Part shown: piece by piece, positions 1 through 6,444 of the stretch
Layout: every line of letters begins with the position of its first letter
Position numbering within the stretch: the stretch's first letter is position 1
Source of the DNA: Citrobacter amalonaticus Y19
GTDB taxonomy: Bacteria; Pseudomonadota; Gammaproteobacteria; Enterobacterales; Enterobacteriaceae
Assembly: GCF_000981805.1 (NCBI RefSeq)
Contig: NZ_CP011132.1
Span: 1,860,001 to 1,924,000 of the forward strand
Reading direction: 5' to 3'
Length of the DNA stretch: 64,000 bases
The notes under the pieces: generated by a model
Databases searched by the model: none
Seen by the model: only the letters and a program-made list of their open reading frames with translations
What the model was told of the DNA's origin: nothing
Made by a program: the position numbers and the translations under genes

Positions 1-1
1 G

Positions 2-559
2 CAACTGGCGCAGCAGGTCGCACTGGTTGAGCAGCAGGCAGAAACCAGTGAACGCCTGACCGCGTTGCAGGCTGTCTCACTGGGGCGAACCCCGTGGCTG
101 AGCCTGCTCAATCCGTGGTCGGGCAACGATGACGACATCGTTCAGACCATGCTGGAGAAAGTCGATCTGCAGCATCTTCGCCACCGCTGCTGGCACACCT
201 TTTCCGGCGGCGAGAAGCAACGCCTGCACATTGCCCGCGCCCTCGCGCAGCAGCCACAACTGTTACTGATGGATGAACCCACAAACCATCTCGACATTCA
301 GCATCAGATTGGTCTTCTCAGTCTGGTGAAACGCGAAAAGCTGACCGTTGTCGCCGCCCTCCACGATCTCAATCATGCCGCCATGTTCTGCGATCGCATC
401 ATCGTGATGAACGCCGGGCGTCTGGAAATGCAGGGCCGTCCCTGCGCCGTTTTCACCCGCGAGAATCTCCGCACCTGGTTTGGGATTGACGCCATCGTCG
501 AACGCGACACCCACGGTGCGACCTGTTTTATTCGTTATCAAAGGCCTGAAGGAGCCTAA
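2..559 (+). CDS. ABC transporter ATP-binding protein, FecE/BtuD-like (5' end outside the window)
   Basis: C-terminal two thirds of a cytoplasmic ABC ATPase. The reading frame is open from base 2, so the start and the Walker A motif lie upstream of the window. Visible motifs are the ABC signature FSGGEKQR, Walker B LLLMDEP followed by TNHLDI (D-loop), and the H-loop histidine in LHDLNHA. This combination is typical of ATPases that power FecCD-type importers for iron-siderophore, haem or cobalamin. The stop is 11 bases before the pseudoazurin start, so it is probably cotranscribed with the redox genes that follow. This suggests metal or cofactor uptake for a respiratory enzyme, but the substrate cannot be read from this fragment. 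Family assignment is secure; substrate is unknown. Confidence 0.85.
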   Translation, partial: QLAQQVALVEQQAETSERLTALQAVSLGRTPWLSLLNPWSGNDDDIVQTMLEKVDLQHLRHRCWHTFSGGEKQRLHIARALAQQPQLLLMDEPTNHLDIQHQIGLLSLVKREKLTVVAALHDLNHAAMFCDRIIVMNAGRLEMQGRPCAVFTRENLRTWFGIDAIVERDTHGATCFIRYQRPEGA

Positions 560-570
560 GGAACATCCCT

Positions 571-1011
571 ATGAAATATGTCAAACAGAGCCTGAACGCG
601 TTGTGTCTGCTGGCCCTCACTGCCTCTGCCTTCGCACAAACCCACGACGTGCTGATGAAAAATCGCGGCTCAGCGGGTCCCATGGTCTATGAGCCAGACT
701 ATCTGGAGATTCAACCCGGTGACACGGTGAAGTTTATCCGCAAGCATAAAAGCCACAATGCCGCCTCAATTGCTGAGCTGTCTCCTGCCGGGTATCCGGG
801 ATTTATCGGCAAAATCGATGAGGAGATCGCGGTGAAATATGATGACGCGGGATTCTACGGCATTAAATGCACCCCGCACTATGCACAAGGGATGGTGATG
901 CTGATCAAAGTCGGTGACGCCACCCTGCCGGACAGCTACCGCGCATTTAAAGCCCCCGGGATCGCCGATACGCGCTTCCAGGAGATTTATTCACGCATTG
1001 ATAAACAGTAA
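571..1011 (+). CDS. Pseudoazurin (periplasmic type 1 copper protein)
   Basis: Small blue copper electron carrier of the periplasm, 146 aa. A Sec signal peptide runs to the AFA/QTH cleavage site (residues 22/23). The copper ligands are all present: His62, then Cys100, His103 and Met108 in the segment KCTPHYAQGM. After removal of the signal peptide these become 40, 78, 81 and 86, the classical pseudoazurin positions. Known pseudoazurins donate electrons to copper nitrite reductase or nitrous oxide reductase in denitrifiers. The gene lies 11 bases after the ABC ATPase and 11 bases before the Rieske gene. It could therefore accept electrons from the bc1 complex in parallel with, or instead of, a cytochrome c. 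The partner reductase is not in the window. Identity is very likely. Confidence 0.93.
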   Translation: MKYVKQSLNALCLLALTASAFAQTHDVLMKNRGSAGPMVYEPDYLEIQPGDTVKFIRKHKSHNAASIAELSPAGYPGFIGKIDEEIAVKYDDAGFYGIKCTPHYAQGMVMLIKVGDATLPDSYRAFKAPGIADTRFQEIYSRIDKQ

Positions 1012-1022
1012 GGGAGAGCGCT

Positions 1023-1577
1023 GTGGTGGTGGAGAAAAAACTGTCAGATGATGATATTCAGGAACAACGACGCAACTGCCTGTGTAAATTGACAAAATTG
1101 GCTGCTGCGGCAGGGGTAACCGCCGCCGTCTGGCCGTTGATTTCTGCATTAGGCCCTGATGAAACGGCTCGCGGGGAAAATGAGCCACTAGACGTCTCAC
1201 TGGCGGGTGTCGCCGCCGGGCAAACCGTCAGACGCATCTGGCAAGGGAAGTTAATTCTCATCCATCACCGCACGCCGCAAGAGATTGCCGCGGCCCGTAC
1301 TGGCGACCACAGCGCGCTTATCGATCCGCAGTCGGACAGCGAACGGGTCACGCCAGACCATCCGCAGTGGCTGGTCGTTCAGGGGTATTGTCCACACGCC
1401 GGTTGCGTACCCAATGCCAGGCCCGGCGGACAGGGTTGGGTTTGTCCGTGCCACGGTTCGGAGTTTGATACTTCCGGACGGGTCACGCGCGGGCCCGCAA
1501 CCGCCAACCTGGCGGTTCCCGACTACGTTTTTCACCCTGATGGCCTGACCGTGCGTATTGGCACTAAGGACGCGTGA
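1023..1577 (+). CDS. petA: Ubiquinol-cytochrome c reductase Rieske iron-sulfur subunit
   Basis: Rieske [2Fe-2S] subunit of a cytochrome bc1 complex, 184 aa, GTG start after a GGGAGAG ribosome site. The N-terminus has a twin-arginine pair (R16-R17) before a single hydrophobic anchor (about 25-43), as in uncleaved Tat-exported Rieske proteins. The cluster boxes are CPHAGC (Cys123, His125, Cys128) and CPCHGS (Cys141, Cys143, His144), supplying two Cys and two His ligands plus the disulfide pair. Box I has Pro-His-Ala-Gly rather than the usual Thr-His-Leu-Gly. It sits between pseudoazurin and cytochrome b; the stop codon is one base before the cytochrome b ATG, so translation is probably coupled. 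bc1 complexes are not part of the standard enterobacterial respiratory chain. Confidence 0.94.
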   Translation: MVVEKKLSDDDIQEQRRNCLCKLTKLAAAAGVTAAVWPLISALGPDETARGENEPLDVSLAGVAAGQTVRRIWQGKLILIHHRTPQEIAAARTGDHSALIDPQSDSERVTPDHPQWLVVQGYCPHAGCVPNARPGGQGWVCPCHGSEFDTSGRVTRGPATANLAVPDYVFHPDGLTVRIGTKDA

Positions 1578-1578
1578 G

Positions 1579-2718
1579 ATGATCCGTTGGCGCATTCCTT
1601 TCCCACGATCCATCGCCGGTGTATGGCTATTCGCCATCGGCGCGATCCTGCTGGTGATGCTCGGGATACAGATACTGACCGGCATCGTGCTGGCGATGTT
1701 TTACGTCCCGACGGCAGACCAGGCGTTTGATTCCATCATTCACTTCATGCGCGCAGTGAGCCACGGAGAACTGCTGCGCAATATGCACGCCATCGGGGCA
1801 TCGCTGTTTTTCTTCGCCTGCTATCTGCATATTTTCCGGGGCATGTATTACAACGTCTACCGCAGACCGTATGTGACGATGTGGATGATTAGCGTCACGC
1901 TGTACGTACTGCTGATGATCACCGCGTTTCTCGGCTACAGCCTGATTTGGGGGCAAAAAAGTTACTGGGCGGCGACGGTCATCACCAGTTTCGCCCGCGC
2001 TCTCCCGGTGGTGGGCGACGGATTGTATACCTTCCTGGTGGGCGGTTATGCGCCTGGCACCCCCACGCTGGGGCGCTTTTACGTTCTGCACTTTATCCTT
2101 CCCTTTGCCGTCGTGGTGATGACGATTTTCCACGTCCGTACGGTACAGTCGGCATTCGCCCACGCCATGAAACGGACCTTCAGCGAAAAGGCGTCCCGCA
2201 GTCTGCTCTTTGATTATCGAATCACGGATTCTGATGCCATCAAAATCACGCTGTTTCTGATGTTGTTTAGCTGGTTTTTGTTCTTCGCGCCGCATTATCT
2301 GAGTAGTGCGGATAACTTCATCCCGGCGGATCCGACGGTCACTCCGGCGATTGTCGCCCCGGAGTGGTACTTTCTCCCCTTCTTTTCCATTCTGCGCTGC
2401 TTTCCAGATGAACTCGTCGGGCTGGCGGCCATGTGCGGCGCGGTGCTGATCTTCTACTTTCTCCCCTGGCTGGATACCTCCCGCGCGCGTTTTCGCCACT
2501 ACAGCAAATGGGTAAAAGGCGGTTTCTGGCTGTGGGTGCTGAACCTCTGTTTTCTGGGATGGCTGGGATCGAAAGCGTTGGTTGGCCCCGATTTGACAGA
2601 AGGCATTCGTAATGAAGAGGGCTGGATCCGCGCGGCATCACAACTGTCGACGCTCGGCTATTTCGCCTGGTTTTTACTGGTGCTGCCCTGTCGGCGCTTT
2701 CTGGAAAAACAGGACTGA
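1579..2718 (+). CDS. petB: Cytochrome b subunit of a bc1 complex
   Basis: Integral membrane dihaem cytochrome b, 379 aa from the ATG just after the Rieske stop. The frame is also open slightly upstream, but this ATG fits the family and the coupling. The haem ligands are paired with the required 14-residue spacing: His70/His84 and His171/His185. The quinol-oxidation (Qo) motif PEWY is at 261-264. The second conserved Qo segment reads LIWGQ at about 122-126 where most bc1 proteins have LPWGQ. Eight or so membrane segments are evident. The protein carries electrons across the membrane between the Qo and Qi sites and contributes to proton translocation. All residues needed for function appear present, so the complex is probably active. 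Confidence 0.95.
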   Translation: MIRWRIPFPRSIAGVWLFAIGAILLVMLGIQILTGIVLAMFYVPTADQAFDSIIHFMRAVSHGELLRNMHAIGASLFFFACYLHIFRGMYYNVYRRPYVTMWMISVTLYVLLMITAFLGYSLIWGQKSYWAATVITSFARALPVVGDGLYTFLVGGYAPGTPTLGRFYVLHFILPFAVVVMTIFHVRTVQSAFAHAMKRTFSEKASRSLLFDYRITDSDAIKITLFLMLFSWFLFFAPHYLSSADNFIPADPTVTPAIVAPEWYFLPFFSILRCFPDELVGLAAMCGAVLIFYFLPWLDTSRARFRHYSKWVKGGFWLWVLNLCFLGWLGSKALVGPDLTEGIRNEEGWIRAASQLSTLGYFAWFLLVLPCRRFLEKQD

Positions 2719-2720
2719 AG

Positions 2721-3527
2721 ATGATGAGACAATTACTCAGATACAGCATGCTGTGGATGGCATTCTGCGTGATGGGGCCAGTACTTGCGCAAGATACGGT
2801 TCCGACGCGCCAGGACTGGAGCTTCAGCGGCCTTACCGGAGAATATGATAAAGCACAGCTGCGGCGTGGTTTGCAGGTCTATGAAGAGAAGTGCAGAGCC
2901 TGTCATAGCATGAAATACCTGACGTTTCGCACCCTGACCAAACCCGGCGGCCCGGAATTGACGACAGAAGAGGCAAAAAGCCTCGCCAGCGGTTATGTCT
3001 TCCCGATTATCCAGGATGACGGTCAGCCCGGCGAACGAGACGGCACCCTGAATGACCACTTTATTTCGCCTTACCTGAATGAACAGGAAGCGAGATACCT
3101 GAATAACGGCGCCCTGCCCGTGGATTTGAGTTATATCGTCCGCGCCCGTGCGTACGATCGCGGCTTTCCGCAATTTCTGCTGGACGCCTTTATTCCCTAC
3201 TCTGAGCAAGGGGCGGATTACCTCTTCGCACTCTTAACCGGCTACCTGCCCGACGATCCTGAAATGAAAGCCAATCGCTACTATCCGGGTGGCGTGATTA
3301 ACATGCCAAAGCCGCTGGCGGATGGCGAAATCGAATGGCAGGCCCAAGCGCATGCCGCGCAAACGGAAGAACAGTACGCACGGGATGTGACGGCCTTCCT
3401 GGTCTGGGCAGCCGATCCTGAACGACAGACGAGAGAACATCTGGGAATTTACGTGATGGGTTATCTCACCGTGATACTGGCGCTGTTGTGGATGTTACGA
3501 CGAATGAAAAGACGCCCACAAAACTAA
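2721..3527 (+). CDS. petC: Cytochrome c1 subunit of a bc1 complex
   Basis: Membrane-anchored cytochrome c1, 268 aa. A cleavable signal peptide ends near VLA/QDT (residue 23/24). The haem c site is CRACH (Cys58, Cys61, His62), and the axial methionine is probably Met195 in INMPKPL. A C-terminal anchor spans about 243-262 and is followed by a basic tail. An ATG at 2724 is an equally good start. The gene begins 2 bases after the cytochrome b stop, completing a three-subunit operon. Covalent haem attachment would need the Ccm system, which enterobacteria normally carry for anaerobic c-type cytochromes. It ends just before a hairpin terminator that separates it from convergent ychH. Confidence 0.95.
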   Translation: MMRQLLRYSMLWMAFCVMGPVLAQDTVPTRQDWSFSGLTGEYDKAQLRRGLQVYEEKCRACHSMKYLTFRTLTKPGGPELTTEEAKSLASGYVFPIIQDDGQPGERDGTLNDHFISPYLNEQEARYLNNGALPVDLSYIVRARAYDRGFPQFLLDAFIPYSEQGADYLFALLTGYLPDDPEMKANRYYPGGVINMPKPLADGEIEWQAQAHAAQTEEQYARDVTAFLVWAADPERQTREHLGIYVMGYLTVILALLWMLRRMKRRPQN

Positions 3528-3551
3528 GCGCGAAAAAAAGAAGTCGCACTG

Positions 3552-3587
3552 TGACCAGTCAGCCTCATGCTGGCTGGTCATTATCTT
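3552..3587 (+). terminator. Terminator hairpin after the bc1 operon
   Basis: A 12-bp stem with one G-T pair (TGACCAGTCAGC against GCTGGCTGGTCA) and a short CTCAT loop is followed by TTATCTT. It lies between the convergent cytochrome c1 and ychH genes. The T-run is weak, so termination may be partial. Confidence 0.6.
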
Positions 3588-3598
3588 GCGGCTAAGCG

Positions 3599-3877
3599 TT
3601 AGCTGTGACGGCGATTATCGTTACGACGGCAACGTTTGTCGTAGTGGCGCACCCACCAGTAACGGTCGCTGACCTGCTCATGTCCTCCAACACGGGCACC
3701 CGCTAACCACAGAATGGCACCGACGAAAATACTGAGTACCGCACCATGAGCGAAAAATTGTGGCAGGTTAAATTGCGGTAACTGGTTTAAAATGGAATAA
3801 CCCACGCCACCCACCATGACCACTAACCCCAAACCCATGAGAACATTACCGAGTAACGAAGCGTTTTTGCGTTTCAT
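3599..3877 (-). CDS. ychH: YchH, small stress-related inner-membrane protein
   Basis: 92-aa protein matching the E. coli YchH pattern: a short basic N-terminus, two hydrophobic helices (about 9-32 and 42-62) and a very basic Arg/Asp/Asn tail. In E. coli it is a CRP-dependent stress-induced membrane protein of unclear mechanism. The ribosome site AGGTGAC precedes the ATG. It is divergent from pth, as in E. coli. The neighbour on the other side is the bc1 operon, so foreign or lineage-specific genes join the conserved backbone immediately after ychH. Confidence 0.9.
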   Translation of the reverse strand: MKRKNASLLGNVLMGLGLVVMVGGVGYSILNQLPQFNLPQFFAHGAVLSIFVGAILWLAGARVGGHEQVSDRYWWVRHYDKRCRRNDNRRHS

Positions 3878-3928
3878 ATGTCACCTCCGGAACTTTTGGG
3901 TTGCTTCAGGGAATACCCCTAATCCTTA

Positions 3929-3981
3929 TGTGTAAAGTATAGACAACACACCGCTTTGGTAGTGCGCCTGCGATCACAATT
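3929..3981 (-). promoter_or_regulatory. ychH promoter with class II CRP site
   Basis: On the minus strand a TATACT -10 element (3941-3936) has no good -35. A CRP-like site is centred at 3970.5, with one perfect half (TCACA at 3974-3978) and one weak half. If the transcript begins about 7 bases after the -10, near 3929, the CRP centre falls at about -41.5, the class II position. This agrees with known CRP activation of ychH in E. coli. Confidence 0.65.
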
Positions 3982-4088
3982 ACAACCCATTATTCAACAA
4001 AACTTTACAAATAAGCCCCTGAACACCTTGACTTTCCAATAATCAATACAGGCAATTATTCAGTTTCTGTGTGAAGTGACACGGTTCT

Positions 4089-4117
4089 TTGTCAAGCGGG
4101 ACGACAGACAGTAAACT
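4089..4117 (+). promoter_or_regulatory. pth promoter
   Basis: TTGTCA and TAAACT are separated by exactly 17 bases, 36 bases upstream of the pth GTG start: a good sigma-70 promoter. No activator site is needed to explain expression. Confidence 0.6.
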
Positions 4118-4152
4118 ACGCGCCAGTTATTGAAACACTCAGGACAGAAAAC

Positions 4153-4737
4153 GTGACGATTAAACTGATTGTCGGCCTGGCGAACCCCGGCGCTGAATAT
4201 GCAGCCACCCGACATAATGCGGGCGCATGGTACGTCGATTTACTGGCGGAGCGGTTGCGCGCTCCCCTGCACGAAGAGCCGAAATTCTTTGGCTATACCT
4301 CCAGAGTCAGTCTGGAAGGTGAAGATGTCCGTTTGTTAGTTCCCACCACGTTTATGAATCTGAGCGGCAAAGCGGTCGGCGCGATGGCGAGTTTTTATCG
4401 CATCAATCCTGATGAAATTTTAGTGGCCCACGATGAACTGGATCTTCCGCCTGGCGTGGCGAAATTTAAACTCGGTGGAGGTCATGGCGGGCACAACGGG
4501 CTGAAAGACATTATCAGCAAGCTCGGCAATAACCCTAACTTTCATCGCTTACGTGTCGGAATCGGCCATCCGGGCGACAAAAATAAAGTTGTCGGCTTTG
4601 TGTTAGGTAAACCCCCTGTTTCTGAACAGAAGTTAATTGACGATGCAATTGACGAAGCGGCGCGTTGTACTGAGTTGTGGTTCAAAGAAGGTTTGACCAA
4701 AGCAACGAACCGATTGCACGCCTTTAAAGCGCAATAA
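4153..4737 (+). CDS. pth: Peptidyl-tRNA hydrolase
   Basis: Essential cytoplasmic esterase that releases peptides from prematurely dropped peptidyl-tRNA so the tRNA can be reused. 194 aa, the usual length, with a GTG start as in E. coli. The catalytic His21 lies in TRHNAG; the substrate-binding residues Asn11, Asn69 and Asp94 are present. The glycine-rich GGGHGGHNG segment is also conserved. It is followed by ychF after about 115 bases, the normal enterobacterial arrangement, and probably shares part of its transcription with it. Confidence 0.97.
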   Translation: MTIKLIVGLANPGAEYAATRHNAGAWYVDLLAERLRAPLHEEPKFFGYTSRVSLEGEDVRLLVPTTFMNLSGKAVGAMASFYRINPDEILVAHDELDLPPGVAKFKLGGGHGGHNGLKDIISKLGNNPNFHRLRVGIGHPGDKNKVVGFVLGKPPVSEQKLIDDAIDEAARCTELWFKEGLTKATNRLHAFKAQ

Positions 4738-4771
4738 GCAGTGATGTGCGGCATTTTTGCCATACGCCGTG

Positions 4772-4777
4772 TATAAT
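4772..4777 (+). promoter_or_regulatory. -10 element of a ychF promoter
   Basis: A perfect TATAAT lies 76 bases before the ychF start. The best TTGCCA is too close to act as its -35, so the -35 match is poor. Assigned only as a likely ychF promoter. Confidence 0.4.
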
Positions 4778-4853
4778 AGGCAGAGTTATTTCCATTTCTA
4801 CAATCTGTTCTCTGCAACAGGTTGATTATCAAGATATTAAGGTGATTTAAATC

Positions 4854-5945
4854 ATGGGATTCAAATGCGGTATCGTCGGTTTGCCCAACGTCGGGAAATC
4901 CACCCTGTTCAACGCGCTGACCAAAGCCGGTATTGAAGCGGCAAACTTCCCATTCTGTACGATTGAGCCGAATACCGGCGTCGTGCCAATGCCCGATCCG
5001 CGTCTGGACCAGTTGGCTGAGATCGTCAAACCGCAGCGTATCCTGCCGACCACAATGGAATTTGTTGATATCGCGGGTCTGGTGAAAGGCGCGTCCAAAG
5101 GTGAAGGTCTGGGTAACCAGTTCCTGACCAACATTCGTGAAACCGAAGCAATCGGACACGTGGTGCGCTGCTTCGAAAACGACAACATCATTCACGTTTC
5201 GGGCAAAGTGAACCCGGCGGAAGATATTGACGTTATCAACACCGAACTGGCGCTTGCGGATCTCGATACCTGCGAACGCGCTATTCATCGCGTACAGAAG
5301 AAAGCCAAAGGCGGCGATAAAGACGCCAAAGCCGAACTGGCAGCACTGGAAAAATGCCTGCCGCAGCTCTCTGAAGCCGGCATGCTGCGTTCTCTGGATC
5401 TGACGGAAGAAGACAAAGCAGCGATCCGCTACCTGAGCTTCCTGACCCTGAAGCCAACCATGTATATCGCCAACGTCAACGAAGATGGCTTTGAAAACAA
5501 TCCGTATCTCGATCAGGTGCGTGAAATTGCCGCAAAAGAAGGTTCCGTCGTGGTTCCGGTGTGTGCAGCCGTTGAGGCGGACATCGCTGAACTCGACGAT
5601 GACGAGCGCGACGAATTCATGCAGGAACTGGGGCTGGAAGAACCGGGCCTTAACCGCGTGATCCGTGCTGGCTATAAACTGCTGAACCTGCAGACCTACT
5701 TCACCGCAGGCGTGAAAGAAGTCCGTGCGTGGACCATCCCAGTCGGCGCGACGGCGCCACAGGCGGCGGGTAAAATCCATACTGACTTTGAGAAAGGCTT
5801 TATCCGCGCACAAACCATCGCTTTCGACGATTTCATTACCTACAAAGGTGAGCAGGGCGCGAAAGAAGCCGGCAAGATGCGTGCTGAAGGGAAAGATTAC
5901 ATTGTGAAAGATGGCGATGTGATGAACTTCCTGTTCAACGTCTAA
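4854..5945 (+). CDS. ychF: Redox-responsive ATPase/GTPase YchF
   Basis: Cytoplasmic P-loop ATPase of the Obg/OLA1 branch, 363 aa, the standard length. The P-loop is GLPNVGKST (9-17). A coiled-coil insertion lies around 125-200 and a TGS domain forms the last 85 residues. It binds ribosomes and modulates translation and the oxidative stress response. Ribosome site AAGGTGA precedes the ATG. It follows pth as in E. coli. Immediately downstream are a strong hairpin terminator and then the accessory block. Confidence 0.97.
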   Translation: MGFKCGIVGLPNVGKSTLFNALTKAGIEAANFPFCTIEPNTGVVPMPDPRLDQLAEIVKPQRILPTTMEFVDIAGLVKGASKGEGLGNQFLTNIRETEAIGHVVRCFENDNIIHVSGKVNPAEDIDVINTELALADLDTCERAIHRVQKKAKGGDKDAKAELAALEKCLPQLSEAGMLRSLDLTEEDKAAIRYLSFLTLKPTMYIANVNEDGFENNPYLDQVREIAAKEGSVVVPVCAAVEADIAELDDDERDEFMQELGLEEPGLNRVIRAGYKLLNLQTYFTAGVKEVRAWTIPVGATAPQAAGKIHTDFEKGFIRAQTIAFDDFITYKGEQGAKEAGKMRAEGKDYIVKDGDVMNFLFNV

Positions 5946-6003
5946 ATAGCTTTTGTTGTCTCATGAGGTTTCGCTGAATCTCATGACAACGCTAAAACCC
6001 TAT

Positions 6004-6031
6004 AAAATCCACGCAATGGCGTGGATTTTTT
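6004..6031 (+). terminator. ychF terminator
   Basis: Rho-independent terminator: stem AAAATCCACGC / GCGTGGATTTT with an AATG loop and a run of six T. The same stem core recurs in the terminator at 21741-21783, at the far end of the adjacent accessory block. Confidence 0.9.
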
Positions 6032-6060
6032 CATCTCACAATGTCTCAACTCATCTCGTA

Positions 6061-6410
6061 ACAACGCTGTCAAAAATGAGGTCATGGATGGGAAGCCAAA
6101 ACCGAGATCCTGAAACTACCGGCGCAGCTAAAACGTACTGAAGAAGAACGGGATATCCTGAAAAAGGCCGCGAGTTTTTTTGCAAGAGAGCCCGACTGAA
6201 GTACCGCTTTATCAATGAGCACAGCACTATATGGGGTGTGATAACAATGTGTCGGGTACTCAAGTCGCCCGGGCCGGGTTCTGTGCGTGGCTGCACAACC
6301 CGGCCCGGGCGGATATCGTCGATTACATTGAAATGTTCTATAACCGGGCCTGGCGCCACAGCCATCTCGGTGGCGCCGGTCCGGAGGCCTTTGAACAGGC
6401 CTCGTCATGA
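6061..6410 (+). mobile_element. IS3-family insertion sequence remnant with internal deletion
   Basis: Two fragments of an IS3-type element. From 6095 to 6199 a frame encodes the end of the OrfA helix region (LKRTEEERDILKKA, ending FFAREPD). An overlapping frame from about 6196 begins OrfB (KYRFINEHSTIWGV). After a frameshift near 6268 the sequence jumps directly to the OrfB C-terminus (IVDYIEMFYNRAWRHSHL ... EAFEQASS, stop 6408-6410). The middle of OrfB, including the DDE catalytic core, is deleted. The overlap of OrfA and OrfB is the arrangement used for programmed frameshifting in this family. The element cannot move by itself and no clear terminal inverted repeats were found. Confidence 0.85.
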
Positions 6411-6444
6411 GGGCAGGATTGACTACTCGCAAATACACCTTGTC

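Noticed and set aside
1627..2499. 290-codon minus-strand frame over cytochrome b
   Set aside because: Shadow of cytochrome b; low-complexity composition and no start signal.
4542..5813. 423-codon frame on the minus strand across pth and ychF
   Set aside because: It is fully antisense to two well-identified essential genes, has no ribosome site and arises from their codon pattern.
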